Below are positions 35,775 through 45,233 of a stretch of 64,000 nt of DNA, piece by piece. The translations under genes were made by a program, and so were the position numbers. The DNA is taken from the NCBI RefSeq assembly GCF_038024095.1, contig NZ_CP150668.1, positions 1,798,001 to 1,862,000 of the forward strand. The letters are read 5' to 3'. The DNA is from Polaribacter tangerinus (GTDB lineage: Bacteria; Bacteroidota; Bacteroidia; Flavobacteriales; Flavobacteriaceae). The first letter of the stretch is position 1, and each line of letters begins with the position of its first letter. Below the pieces are notes generated by a model. It saw only the letters and a list, made by a program, of their open reading frames with translations, was not told the DNA's origin and ran no database searches.

Positions 35775-38111
35775 ATGATTATAATGAAAAAAATCTTTTC
35801 AGTTTATTTCCTTTTTTTAGTTTCTATGGTTTTTTCCCAAACAGACTATAGCGACTCGTGGGAAGATTTTTACGCCTACAACAATGTTAAAGATTTTGTA
35901 ATAGCCGATCAAACTATATTTGCTTTGGTAGACAATGCTGTTTTTACATACCATTTAGAATCAGGTGAAACAAACAAGATTTCCTCTATTCAGGGACTTT
36001 CTGGAGAAAATACCACTGCAATTTATTACAATACTACTTTTAAAAGATTAGTTATTGGTTACGAAACTGGTTTAATAGAAGTTTTAGACAATAATGGGAC
36101 AATTACTATTTCTTCAGATATTGTAAATTTTAATCAATCAGGAGAAAAAAGTATCAATCATATATCTGAATATGGGAATACGTTATATTTATCTACTCCT
36201 TTTGCTATTGTAGAATACAATATCGAAAAGTTAGAGTTCGGAGATACTTTTTTTATAGGAAATGGCTCTAGCGCAGTAAAAGTTAATCAAACGTTAGTTT
36301 CTAATAACCAATTGTTTGCTGCCACAGAACAGGGTGTTTTTAAAGCAGATTTAACAAGTAGTTTGTTAATCGATTTTAAAAATTGGCAACCATTATTTGA
36401 TGGTAGAAATATTCGAGGAATTCAAGAATTTCAAAATGATGTATATGTCATTGAAAATAACTCTTTATTAAAAATAACTTCTTCAAATTTAACGAGTGTT
36501 AAAAGTTTTACAGAAAAAATTGTCGCCATAAAAACATCGGCATCAAACCTAACAGTATCACTCAAAAATACTGCCATTGTTCTAAATACAATATTAGCGG
36601 AAGAGGTAAGGTTTACCACAAATAGCGAAACTAACTTTACTTTAAACACTGCTTTTTTTGAAAATGGTACCGTTTTTTTAGCTACAAAAGAGTTGGGAGT
36701 TTTATCAGCATCAGCAATAGATACAGGTAGTTATTTAGAAATTCATCCACAAGGTCCTTTGTCAAATAAAGTGTTTTCTATAGACGTGCATAATAAGAAT
36801 CTTTGGGTAGTTTATGGCGGATATAATTCCGTTTATGGTCCTGTTTTTAATCGCCAAGGTTTTTCACATTACAACGGAGAAACTTGGTTAAACACACCAT
36901 TTAATCCTAATTTTCCGATAACAGATCTAAGCTACATCACTATAGATACCAATGCCGAAAACAAAGTTTATATAAGTTCTTTAGGAGATACTAGAGATGT
37001 AAATAGTTCGTTAAGTGGCGGACTTCTAGTAGTAGAAAACGACGAGATTGTTCAGTTTTATAACCACTTGAATAGTCCGTTAGAAGATATAGAATCTTTA
37101 GATGCTAGTCGTGTTACTATCCGAATTACAGGAACAGCATTAGATAGAGACGGTAATTTATGGGTTGCCAATATAGGGGTGCCTAATGAGCTAAAAAAGT
37201 TATCTACAAATGGGCAATGGACAAGTGTTAATATGAGTTCGGTAAAAACAAATCCATCCTTTGGTTTAAGTGAAATGGCTATTGATAGAAATAATAGCGT
37301 GTGGTATGGATCTAGAAATAATGGCGTTTTTGTTTATAATGAAAACGGTAACAGAAAGAAGTCTTTAATAGCGACTCCCAATTTAGGTAATTTACCAAAT
37401 GCAACGGTTAAGTCTGTAATTGTAGACAAAAATAATAATGTTTGGATGGGTACCAATTCTGGGTTGGTAGTTTACAATAATACTTCGGGAGTTTTCGAAG
37501 AAACAGTAACGAATGCCAATCCTATTATTATTTTAGATGATGGAATTCCTAAAAAACTTGCTGGAGATCAATCTATTAGTTCAATTGCTGTAGATGGAGC
37601 AAACAATAAATGGATTGGCACCGATAATGGTGGCGTTTTGTACACCAACCCAAACGGACAAAATACTTTGGCTAATTTTAGTAAAAAAAATTCGCCGTTA
37701 CCTTCTAATCGAATATTAAAAATTAAAGTAGAAAATACATCCGGCAAGGTATATTTTGCTACAGATAAAGGGATTGTAGCCTACAATAGTAATGTGGCTC
37801 CTTTTTCAGATACGTTAACAGCGGTGTATGCGTATCCAAATCCTGTATTAAAAAGTCATGAGTTTGTTACCATAGCTGGTAGAAATGGTACGACCTTACC
37901 CAAAGGTACTAATGTAAAAATTTTAGATATTGCAGGAAATTTAGTGCATGAAACGAATGTAGTTGAAGGTCAGGAATTACAAGGAGGAAAAGTGGTTTGG
38001 AACAAAAGAAATTTAGCAGGAAATAAAGTTGCTTCTGGAGTATATATAGTGCTTTTATCTACAGATGATGCCTCAGAAACAGCTATGACTAAAATAGCAA
38101 TTGTAAACTAA
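35775..38111 (+). CDS. porZ: PorZ-like type IX secretion protein
   Basis: A 778-residue exported protein (signal peptide FSVYFLFLVSMVFSQ). An in-frame ATG at 35784 is a more natural start than that at 35775. The body is beta-propeller (repeats such as MAIDRNNSVWYGSRNNGVFVY, IVDKNNNVWMGTNSGLVVY and IAVDGANNKWIGTDNGGVLY, about 490-620). The end is a type IX sorting-type domain (YAYPNPV from about 685, ...ASGVYIVLL). In Porphyromonas, PorZ is part of the surface attachment complex that modifies and anchors type IX cargo. A TATCTTTG box (35759-35766) precedes it. recO follows after 1 base. Confidence 0.85.
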   Translation: MIIMKKIFSVYFLFLVSMVFSQTDYSDSWEDFYAYNNVKDFVIADQTIFALVDNAVFTYHLESGETNKISSIQGLSGENTTAIYYNTTFKRLVIGYETGLIEVLDNNGTITISSDIVNFNQSGEKSINHISEYGNTLYLSTPFAIVEYNIEKLEFGDTFFIGNGSSAVKVNQTLVSNNQLFAATEQGVFKADLTSSLLIDFKNWQPLFDGRNIRGIQEFQNDVYVIENNSLLKITSSNLTSVKSFTEKIVAIKTSASNLTVSLKNTAIVLNTILAEEVRFTTNSETNFTLNTAFFENGTVFLATKELGVLSASAIDTGSYLEIHPQGPLSNKVFSIDVHNKNLWVVYGGYNSVYGPVFNRQGFSHYNGETWLNTPFNPNFPITDLSYITIDTNAENKVYISSLGDTRDVNSSLSGGLLVVENDEIVQFYNHLNSPLEDIESLDASRVTIRITGTALDRDGNLWVANIGVPNELKKLSTNGQWTSVNMSSVKTNPSFGLSEMAIDRNNSVWYGSRNNGVFVYNENGNRKKSLIATPNLGNLPNATVKSVIVDKNNNVWMGTNSGLVVYNNTSGVFEETVTNANPIIILDDGIPKKLAGDQSISSIAVDGANNKWIGTDNGGVLYTNPNGQNTLANFSKKNSPLPSNRILKIKVENTSGKVYFATDKGIVAYNSNVAPFSDTLTAVYAYPNPVLKSHEFVTIAGRNGTTLPKGTNVKILDIAGNLVHETNVVEGQELQGGKVVWNKRNLAGNKVASGVYIVLLSTDDASETAMTKIAIVN

Positions 38112-38112
38112 A

Positions 38113-38832
38113 ATGGCAATTATACAAACAAAAGCAATTGTTTTAAGTAGTTTAAAATATAGCGACACAAGTTTAATTGTAAAATGTTTTACCGAAGAAG
38201 AAGGTGTTAAGTCTTATTTAATAAGAGGGGTGTTAAAAGCAAAAAAAGGAGGCTTAAAAATTGCTTATTTTCAACCGTTAACACAATTAAACTTAATTGC
38301 AAAACATAGCAATAAAAGTACTTTACACACTATAAAAGAAGTACAAATTTTAAATCCATATAAAACCATTTATAAAGATATTGTAAAACAATCTGTAGTA
38401 TTGTTTTTATCTGAAGTTTTAGCCAACAGTATTCAAGAAGAAGAAGCGAATAGGAACTTTTATAATTATATTACTACCGCACTTTTATGGTTAGATTTAC
38501 ACGATAAAATTACTAATTTTCACTTGTTATTTTTATTAAATGCCACTAGGTATTTAGGTTTTTATCCCGATATAGATGAAAATGATACCAGTTTCGATTT
38601 GTTATCAGGAAATTTTACTGCAAGTGTTTATGAGAAAAATACCATTTCTGGAAATGAATTTTATCATTTTAAAAAGCTATTAGGCATGAATTTTGATACA
38701 ATTAATATGGTTTCTTTCAGTAAAAATGAAAGACAATTGGTATTAAAAACTATAATAAAATATTACGAATTGCACTTAGATGGTTTTAGAAAACCAAAAT
38801 CTTTAGAAGTGCTTGAAACCGTTTTTAGTTGA
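38113..38832 (+). CDS. recO: DNA repair protein RecO
   Basis: RecO assists RecF/RecR in loading RecA on gapped DNA. The OB-fold N-terminus (IIQTKAIVLSSLKYSDTSLIVKCFT, YLIRGVLKAKKG, YFQPLTQLNL) is clear, followed by the helical domain to residue 239. The four-cysteine zinc motif of some RecO proteins is absent, as in other Bacteroidetes. It is packed between porZ (1-base gap) and the TonB receptor (4-base overlap). Confidence 0.9.
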   Translation: MAIIQTKAIVLSSLKYSDTSLIVKCFTEEEGVKSYLIRGVLKAKKGGLKIAYFQPLTQLNLIAKHSNKSTLHTIKEVQILNPYKTIYKDIVKQSVVLFLSEVLANSIQEEEANRNFYNYITTALLWLDLHDKITNFHLLFLLNATRYLGFYPDIDENDTSFDLLSGNFTASVYEKNTISGNEFYHFKKLLGMNFDTINMVSFSKNERQLVLKTIIKYYELHLDGFRKPKSLEVLETVFS

Positions 38833-41306
38833 TGAAAAATTTTTTAATAACAATCGCTTTATTTTTAAGTGGTTTTTCTTTTTCTCAAAGCGTTAAAGTT
38901 GTAGATAAGAAAACAGGAAAAGTAGTTAAAAATGTTAGTATTTTTAATATTTCAGAAACAATAAGTATAACCACTGATGATAAAGGATTTGCAGATATTT
39001 CTGGGTTTACGAATAAAGAGACAATTATTTTTTCGCATCTTTCGTATGCGGTTTTGTCAACTACAAAAAGTAAGATTGTAAGTACTAATAATATTGTTTA
39101 TTTGGCAAAACAATCCGAGCAATTAGATGAAATTGTAATATCATTGTTTAAAAGTGATGAAAAAGCAAAAAGAATTGCAGAGCAAATAGCTGTAGTAAAT
39201 GCCAGAGAAATTCAACAATTATCTCCCCAAACATCTGCAGATTTATTAGCATCGATACCAGGTATTAAAGTTCAGAAATCTCAATTTGGTGGCGGTAGTC
39301 CGGTTATTAGAGGGATGGAGTCTAATCGGGTTTTGCTGGTGGTTGATGGTGTGCGAATGAATAACGCTATATATAGAAAAGGGCATTTACATAACGCAAT
39401 TTCTGTAACACCAAATATGCTAGATAAAACAGAAGTGGTTTTTGGTCCTTCCTCTGTTTTGTATGGCTCCGATGCTCTTGGAGGAGTTATTCATTATTAC
39501 ACAAAAACGCCAAAACTATCTGAAACAAACGAAGTGAAAAGTCAGTTTTTTTCAAGATTCTCTACCGTGAATCAAGAAATAACTTCAAATTATTTGGCCG
39601 AAGTTAGAAGAAAAAAGTGGGCCTCTTTAACCAGTGTTTCTTTTAGTGATTTTGGCGATTTAATGGCAGGCAAAAACCGAGCTCATGGATTTAAAGATTG
39701 GGGAAAAGTATTTTATTACTCCGAGAATGTAAATGGAAATTACAACCAAAATCCTACGGCAAATACCAATCCTAATTTACAACGAAACACAGGATATCAT
39801 CAAACAGATATTCTTCAAAAGTTTTTTATAACTCTAACCAAAAACACCGATTTAAAGGTAAATATTCAATATTCCACAAGTTCAAACATACCAAGATTCG
39901 ATAGATTAACAGAATTAAGTAATGGGAATTTAAAATTTGCAGAGTGGAATTATGGTCCGCAAAATAGATTTTTAGCAGCTACTCAATTCCTTATCAATCC
40001 GGGGAAAAAATGGTTAGATAAAGGCACAATTACCGCAGCATATCAACATATAGAAGAAAGCAGGATTCAGCGTAAATTTAATAGTTTAAAAAGGTCTTAT
40101 AGAGAAGAAGAAGTGGCTGTTTATAGTTTAAATGGTGATTTTTCTGTGCCGCTTACTTCTGACAAAAGTAGAATTTTTTCCTATGGTTTCGAGCTTGCTT
40201 ATAATGATGTTAACTCAAAATCTTACGGCAAAGAATTGGCAATTTCTAACGGAGAAATTAACGGTTTTTCAAATACATTTAACGTACAATCGAGGTATCC
40301 AGACGATGGAAGTTCTTACATGAGTTCTGCCTTATATTTAGATTACAGACAAGATTTAAGCAGTAAAGCTACTTTAAATTCGGGCATACGTTTTACTAAA
40401 ACACATCTTGAAGCCAATTGGCTAGATCAAACATTTATTCAGTTAGAAAATACCAATATTAGAACAGACAACTCTGCAATAACCGCAACTTTAGGCTATG
40501 TATACAAACCAAATAAAAACTGGCAAATTAATAGTGTTTTATCCTCTGGTTTTAGGTCTCCAAATATTGATGATGTTGGTAGGGTGAGAGAAAAGGCAGG
40601 TAATGTTACCATACCTAATATAAATGTAACACCCGAATTTGCCTATAGTGCAGAAATAGGAGTTTTAAAGTATTTTAATGATAAAAAATTTCGTTTGGGA
40701 GCTAATGTTTACTACACATTATTAGATAATTATATTCAGAGAGACTTTGTTTACAATACAAGCGGAACCATAAAACAAGTGTTATTTGATGGAGAATATG
40801 GAAATGCTGTTTCAAATCAGAATAAAGGAACTGCTTATATTACTGGTTTTACAGCAAATTATTTGGGAAAACTTTCTAACTCCTGGAATACCTCTGGTTT
40901 CTTAACATTTACCGAAGGGCGAACGTATGATACGAATTTACCAATGTCTTCAATTCCGCCCTTATTTGGTCAGTTCGATGTTAGTTATACCTTAAATAAA
41001 TTGGCCTTAGGAGCAAATGTACGTTTCAATGCTAAAAAGGATATTAAAGATTTTAACATCGTTGAAGGCATCGATAACCATGATTTAACACCAGTTGTGA
41101 ATGCAAATGCAACAGAAGATATACTAAAGTATTATGGTACGCCAAGTTGGGTTACCGTTGGTTTTAACGGAAGTTATGAGTTTAGTACTAATTTTTCTTT
41201 ACAAGCACGCTTAGATAATTTATTAGATCAACATTATATAGAATTTGCTTCTGGTGTTGCTGCACCCGGAAGAAATTTATCGTTGTCTTTTGTTGCTGTA
41301 TTTTAA
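38829..41306 (+). CDS. TonB-dependent receptor
   Basis: Outer-membrane receptor of 825 residues with intact frame. It has a signal peptide (FLITIALFLSGFSFSQS), a short regulatory-like beta domain (about 20-95), a plug (about 110-235: QQLSPQTSADLLASIPGI, SPVIRGMESNRVLLVVDGVRMN, FGPSSVLYGSDALGG) and a barrel ending in an aromatic residue (LSFVAVF). The plug motifs resemble heme/siderophore-type receptors, but the ligand is not determined. Its position behind recO is an operon convenience and gives no functional clue. Confidence 0.92.
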   Translation: MMKNFLITIALFLSGFSFSQSVKVVDKKTGKVVKNVSIFNISETISITTDDKGFADISGFTNKETIIFSHLSYAVLSTTKSKIVSTNNIVYLAKQSEQLDEIVISLFKSDEKAKRIAEQIAVVNAREIQQLSPQTSADLLASIPGIKVQKSQFGGGSPVIRGMESNRVLLVVDGVRMNNAIYRKGHLHNAISVTPNMLDKTEVVFGPSSVLYGSDALGGVIHYYTKTPKLSETNEVKSQFFSRFSTVNQEITSNYLAEVRRKKWASLTSVSFSDFGDLMAGKNRAHGFKDWGKVFYYSENVNGNYNQNPTANTNPNLQRNTGYHQTDILQKFFITLTKNTDLKVNIQYSTSSNIPRFDRLTELSNGNLKFAEWNYGPQNRFLAATQFLINPGKKWLDKGTITAAYQHIEESRIQRKFNSLKRSYREEEVAVYSLNGDFSVPLTSDKSRIFSYGFELAYNDVNSKSYGKELAISNGEINGFSNTFNVQSRYPDDGSSYMSSALYLDYRQDLSSKATLNSGIRFTKTHLEANWLDQTFIQLENTNIRTDNSAITATLGYVYKPNKNWQINSVLSSGFRSPNIDDVGRVREKAGNVTIPNINVTPEFAYSAEIGVLKYFNDKKFRLGANVYYTLLDNYIQRDFVYNTSGTIKQVLFDGEYGNAVSNQNKGTAYITGFTANYLGKLSNSWNTSGFLTFTEGRTYDTNLPMSSIPPLFGQFDVSYTLNKLALGANVRFNAKKDIKDFNIVEGIDNHDLTPVVNANATEDILKYYGTPSWVTVGFNGSYEFSTNFSLQARLDNLLDQHYIEFASGVAAPGRNLSLSFVAVF

Positions 41307-41318
41307 AAGTTTAGCACA

Positions 41319-41672
41319 TTAGTTTCGCTTTCTTTTTCCTTCTTCTGTAAAATGGTCAGAAAGTGCTTTTTCTGTTTTTATAATACTTACAATTAGAGCC
41401 ATAAATACAAAAGCCATAGGTTGCCATGTTAAATTTGTATTTATAAAAGTAGCAAAAACGAGTCCTGCTAAAAATGAAATACCAGAATAAAAAAGTAAAC
41501 TTTTATTAAAAGTGGTGTTTGCAAAGTCCCAAATTTCTTTATTTTGCATAGCTTTTGGCGTTTTATAACCATAAATATTGTTTATCTTTTTTGGCGGGAA
41601 TCTCCAAAATATAATACTTATTAAAAAAAGAAGTCCGTTGGTTGTAAAAACGTATAATAAAGCGTCGTTCAT
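41319..41672 (-). CDS. SdpI/YhfL family membrane protein
   Basis: A 117-residue membrane protein with three hydrophobic spans. FPPKKINNIYGYKTPKAMQN followed by EIWDFAN is the conserved loop of the SdpI family, named for the Bacillus immunity protein against the SdpC toxin. Most members, probably including this one, are not linked to SdpC, and no toxin gene is near. Confidence 0.82.
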   Translation of the reverse strand: MNDALLYVFTTNGLLFLISIIFWRFPPKKINNIYGYKTPKAMQNKEIWDFANTTFNKSLLFYSGISFLAGLVFATFINTNLTWQPMAFVFMALIVSIIKTEKALSDHFTEEGKRKRN

Positions 41673-41712
41673 GTTTTTTTATTTAATAAAATATAAAATT
41701 AATTAAAAATAC

Positions 41713-42582
41713 TTATTTCTTTTTGGGTCTTAATAAACCTTCTTGTGCAAAAGAAGCAATTAAAGAACCATTTCTTGTAAAAATATTTCCTTTAGCTAGG
41801 CCTCTTGCGCCGAACGCATTTGGCGATTCTGCCGAAAAAAGCATCCAATCGTTAAAGTCAAAATCTCTAAAAAACCACATAGAATGGTCTAAGCTTGCGG
41901 TTTGGGTATTGCCAAAATTATAGGTACTTCCGTTCGGATTAAAAGCAGCATTCAGTACATTATAATCAGAAATATAAGTAAGAATTTCTTGTTTAGTTCG
42001 GTGGTTTAAATTCTGATGATTTTCTCCTTTTAAACGAAACCATACCTGTTCTGTTGGTGGTAAATCTTTTGGTTCTAGTGGGTTTGGTACTCGAACGGGT
42101 TTAAATTCTATAGGTCTTTCTACACTCAAAAAACTTTTTGTGGCTTTCGGTAAAAAATCTCCAAATTTATCTAACATATCTGTCCAGCTAAGCAATTCTT
42201 CTGGTTGTTTAATTGCCTTGTTAAAAGTGGCTTGATGCTCAAAACCATCCTCTTTAATTTGAAATGAAGCTGCTAAAATAAAAATAGATTTTTGATGTTG
42301 AATGGCTGTTACCCTTCGGGTAGAAAAACTACCACCATTTCTCATTTCCTCCACTTTATACTCTATAGGTGTAGTTAAATCTCCAGCCTCTAAAAAGTAG
42401 CCATGTAAAGAGTGTAAAAACCTGTTTTCTGGAATTGTTTTATAAGCAGCATTTACAGATTGTGCTAGTACTTGACCACCAAAAACTTGTGGACTCCCGA
42501 TTGTGTAACTATTTCCTAAAAATCGGTTATTACCTATGTTATCTAATTCTAATAAAGCTATTAATTCTTTACTCGTTTGCAT
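41713..42582 (-). CDS. tesB: Acyl-CoA thioesterase II
   Basis: Double hot-dog thioesterase of 289 residues that hydrolyses acyl-CoA. FGGQVLAQSVNAAYKT (33-48), RFLHSLHGYFLEAGD, the RNGGSFSTRRV motif, SLDHSMWFFRDF and SPNAFGARGLAKGNIF near the end match TesB. Located on the minus strand 3 bases after the FemAB-like gene, so the two are probably co-transcribed. Confidence 0.93.
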   Translation of the reverse strand: MQTSKELIALLELDNIGNNRFLGNSYTIGSPQVFGGQVLAQSVNAAYKTIPENRFLHSLHGYFLEAGDLTTPIEYKVEEMRNGGSFSTRRVTAIQHQKSIFILAASFQIKEDGFEHQATFNKAIKQPEELLSWTDMLDKFGDFLPKATKSFLSVERPIEFKPVRVPNPLEPKDLPPTEQVWFRLKGENHQNLNHRTKQEILTYISDYNVLNAAFNPNGSTYNFGNTQTASLDHSMWFFRDFDFNDWMLFSAESPNAFGARGLAKGNIFTRNGSLIASFAQEGLLRPKKK

Positions 42583-42585
42583 TGT

Positions 42586-43755
42586 TTATTTTTTTTTGAA
42601 TGGAAACTTTTGCTGAAAAGGAGTAGGTTGAATCCTTTGTAAAAAAAGTTTTAATATTTTGTTAGTGATGGTTTTTTTATGTCTTACATATACCGTTAGT
42701 TCTTGTGGTGTGGCACCTACCGAACTCTTAATTTCGCTGGCGGTTCTTCCAAAATTAATAATGTTAACTTTTTTAGCAATAGCAATTTCAATGTAAGTAT
42801 ATAGCATTCTTTGGTAAATGGCATACTTTCTATTTAAATCGTAATTTATACCTACAAAATGAGCATCTAAAGTTTTATTGTTTATTACTCCAGTCATAAA
42901 ACCTACAAGTTTTTCATTTAAATAGAATCCTTTTACCATAAAAGTATCTCCAAAATGTTTTTTTAAATCAACATAAGTGTGTACATTTAAATTTGTAAGA
43001 TTAAATTTTGCATTGGTAGCCACATTCTTGTAAAGGTTGCTTATTTCTGGCATTAGGGCAGCCAATTTATCTACAGAAATATCTTCTATTTTTATGTTTT
43101 TACTTTGAGAAAATGCTTTTTTTGCTTTTACTCTAAACTTTGTTTTCATGGCAGCCAAATAGTCTTCAAAACTTTGCCAATGTTTTGGAACCGTTAAAAC
43201 CATATTAGGTTCCACAGAAAAAGGGTGGTATTTATAATTTTTTAAGGTATCTGTTAGGTGTAAAGATTCGTTTATAAAGTCTTTAAGTAAAAAGGCATCT
43301 ATAGTTTTTTTGAGCTCTTTATTTGTTTGTATTAAGTTGTAAATTGCTTTTGCTAAATGATCAATTACCTCTTTTTTATGTTCATTTTTTTTTATGAAAA
43401 GTCCGTGTTCACCGCTTACAAAAGTATTGCCTGAAATTAGTAATTTTAGAGGGCTGCACTCTTTTAAAAGCCCTATTTTTTTTCCAATATTTTTTAGAAG
43501 GTTAAAATTATTTTCTAAGATTGTTCCATTAAAATCTATTATTTTAATTGTAGAAAAAGCAATAGGAAGCTGATTGTTATTTAAAATTACAATATATGTA
43601 AACTGAATTTCTGGGTGATTTTTTTCAATAGAACTTAAAAAATTTCTATGATAGTAGATTGAGTTTTCACACTCTAATTGTTGCCAAATAGTATCTGTAA
43701 TTTTATTTACAGAAGAGAAGTATAAAGCGTTAGAAGTGTTTTTTTTGAGCATCAA
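42586..43755 (-). CDS. FemAB/GNAT-like acyltransferase, unknown substrate
   Basis: A 389-residue soluble protein. The C-terminal half (about 180-365) looks like a GNAT-fold domain of the peptidoglycan-precursor/FemAB-like type: KTKFRVKAKKAF, KGFYLNEKLVGFMTGVI, DAHFVGINYDLNRKYAIYQ, and NFGRTASEIKSSVGATPQEL. The N-terminal half is a divergent second copy of the fold. Members transfer amino-acyl or acyl groups, and no specific reaction can be assigned. tesB follows by 3 bases. Confidence 0.7.
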   Translation of the reverse strand: MMLKKNTSNALYFSSVNKITDTIWQQLECENSIYYHRNFLSSIEKNHPEIQFTYIVILNNNQLPIAFSTIKIIDFNGTILENNFNLLKNIGKKIGLLKECSPLKLLISGNTFVSGEHGLFIKKNEHKKEVIDHLAKAIYNLIQTNKELKKTIDAFLLKDFINESLHLTDTLKNYKYHPFSVEPNMVLTVPKHWQSFEDYLAAMKTKFRVKAKKAFSQSKNIKIEDISVDKLAALMPEISNLYKNVATNAKFNLTNLNVHTYVDLKKHFGDTFMVKGFYLNEKLVGFMTGVINNKTLDAHFVGINYDLNRKYAIYQRMLYTYIEIAIAKKVNIINFGRTASEIKSSVGATPQELTVYVRHKKTITNKILKLFLQRIQPTPFQQKFPFKKK

Positions 43756-44077
43756 ATAAGTGTAAATAAATACGTTATTTTTTGTAATTATTATTAAGGC
43801 AAAGTTCCGTTTTCTAAAGTAATAAATAGCCTTTTTTAATAATTTTCTTTTTAATTTGTTGTGGCGAACTTTTCTGCAAAAAGTTAGAAAATGTAATGTA
43901 ACTTTAATTATAACGTTTTTTTAACAAACATGTTTCTATTTGATACAAAATGAGTTCTGTGTAAAAAAGTATATTTGCAACAAAATTAATTAATTTTTAT
44001 AGATTGTTCGTTTTTAAGATTACTCAAAAATAAACAAACATTAATTTTAGTTATTTAAAGAAATCAACCAACTAATT
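43756..44077. promoter_or_regulatory. Divergent region before the RND efflux operon
   Basis: These 322 bases contain no gene. A good -7 box TATATTTG (43970-43977) faces the efflux operon, about 100 bases before its start, without a clear -33 box. An imperfect hairpin near 44005-44040 lies in the leader. Confidence 0.4.
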
Positions 44078-45190
44078 ATGAGGAAAATAATTCTTGCAGT
44101 TTTAGGAATTCTGTGTATTGTAGGAGCAGTATTTTTAGGTAACTTTTTAATAGAAAAGAACCAAAAACCAAGGCCAACTTATCAAAAAACAATTAAAACG
44201 GTTTTTGTAGATAACGTAAAAAACAAAGAAATTCCTATTGTAATTTCTGCAAATGGTAATTTAGTTGCAAAGAACAAGATTGCTCTTTTTTCTGAGGTGC
44301 AAGGAGTTTTAAAAAGCACTCAAAAACCATTTAAACCAGGTACAAATTATCGAAAATTTGAAACTCTATTAAGTATTAATAGCGAGGAGTTTGAAGCAAG
44401 TTTACTAGCTCAAAGAAGTAATTTATTTAATTTGATAACTGCGATTATGCCTGATATTCGATTAGATTATCCTTCAGAATTTGAAAAATGGGAAAAATAT
44501 TTACAACGGTTTAACATTCAGGGTAATATTCCTGAATTACCTAAATTTAGTAGCCAGAAAGAAAAATATTTTATTTCAGGGAGGCAAATTCTAACCACTT
44601 ATTATGCGGTAAAAAATTTAGAAGTTCGCTATGAAAAACATCAATTAAAAGCACCATTTTCTGGTATTTTAACTGAAGCTACAGTAACGCCAGGATCTTT
44701 GGTAAGAGTTGGGCAAAAATTAGGCGAATTTATAGATACGAGTGCTTATGAACTTCAAGTTTCAATAAATGCAACTTTTGCAAATTTATTAAAAGTTGGC
44801 AATTCAGTAACGCTTTTTAATGCAGATAAATCTGCTCAGTATACAGGTAAAGTAGTTCGTGTAAACGGTAAAGTAGATCAGGTTTCTCAAACTATTATGG
44901 CTTTTATCGAGGTTAAAGGAGTAGGTTTAAAAGAAGGCTTATTTTTAGAAGCTAATTTAATTGCTAAATCTGTATCAAATGCCATTGAGATGCCAAGAAA
45001 ATTATTAGTTGATAATTCTGCCGTGTATACCGTTGAAAAAGACACAATTTTAACCCTAAAAAAAATACATGTAGCCTATTTTGGTGCAGAGAATGTAGTA
45101 ATTCAGGGCCTAACAAACAATGATCGAATTTTAACTCAAATGCTACCTGGTGCTTTCGACGGAATGGTGGTTAAAGTAAATAAGAAGTAG
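44078..45190 (+). CDS. RND efflux periplasmic adaptor subunit
   Basis: Membrane-fusion protein of 370 residues linking the inner-membrane RND pump to the outer-membrane channel. It has an N-terminal anchor span (about 4-25). The lipoyl half-motifs are VISANGNLVAKNKIALFSEVQG (about 52-73) and LKAPFSGILTEATVTPGSLV, separated by a short helical hairpin. A beta-barrel domain follows (ALVKVGNS-like LLKVGNSVTLF, GKVVRVNGKVDQ). It is the first gene of the tripartite operon. Confidence 0.92.
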   Translation: MRKIILAVLGILCIVGAVFLGNFLIEKNQKPRPTYQKTIKTVFVDNVKNKEIPIVISANGNLVAKNKIALFSEVQGVLKSTQKPFKPGTNYRKFETLLSINSEEFEASLLAQRSNLFNLITAIMPDIRLDYPSEFEKWEKYLQRFNIQGNIPELPKFSSQKEKYFISGRQILTTYYAVKNLEVRYEKHQLKAPFSGILTEATVTPGSLVRVGQKLGEFIDTSAYELQVSINATFANLLKVGNSVTLFNADKSAQYTGKVVRVNGKVDQVSQTIMAFIEVKGVGLKEGLFLEANLIAKSVSNAIEMPRKLLVDNSAVYTVEKDTILTLKKIHVAYFGAENVVIQGLTNNDRILTQMLPGAFDGMVVKVNKK

Positions 45191-45233
45191 TAGCAAGTGC
45201 TTAATAGTTACTAGCTTTTAGAAACCAATATTC

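Noticed and set aside
41319..41672. SdpI as immunity protein of a toxin system
   Set aside because: No SdpC-like toxin or SdpR regulator is nearby; most family members are housekeeping proteins of unknown role.
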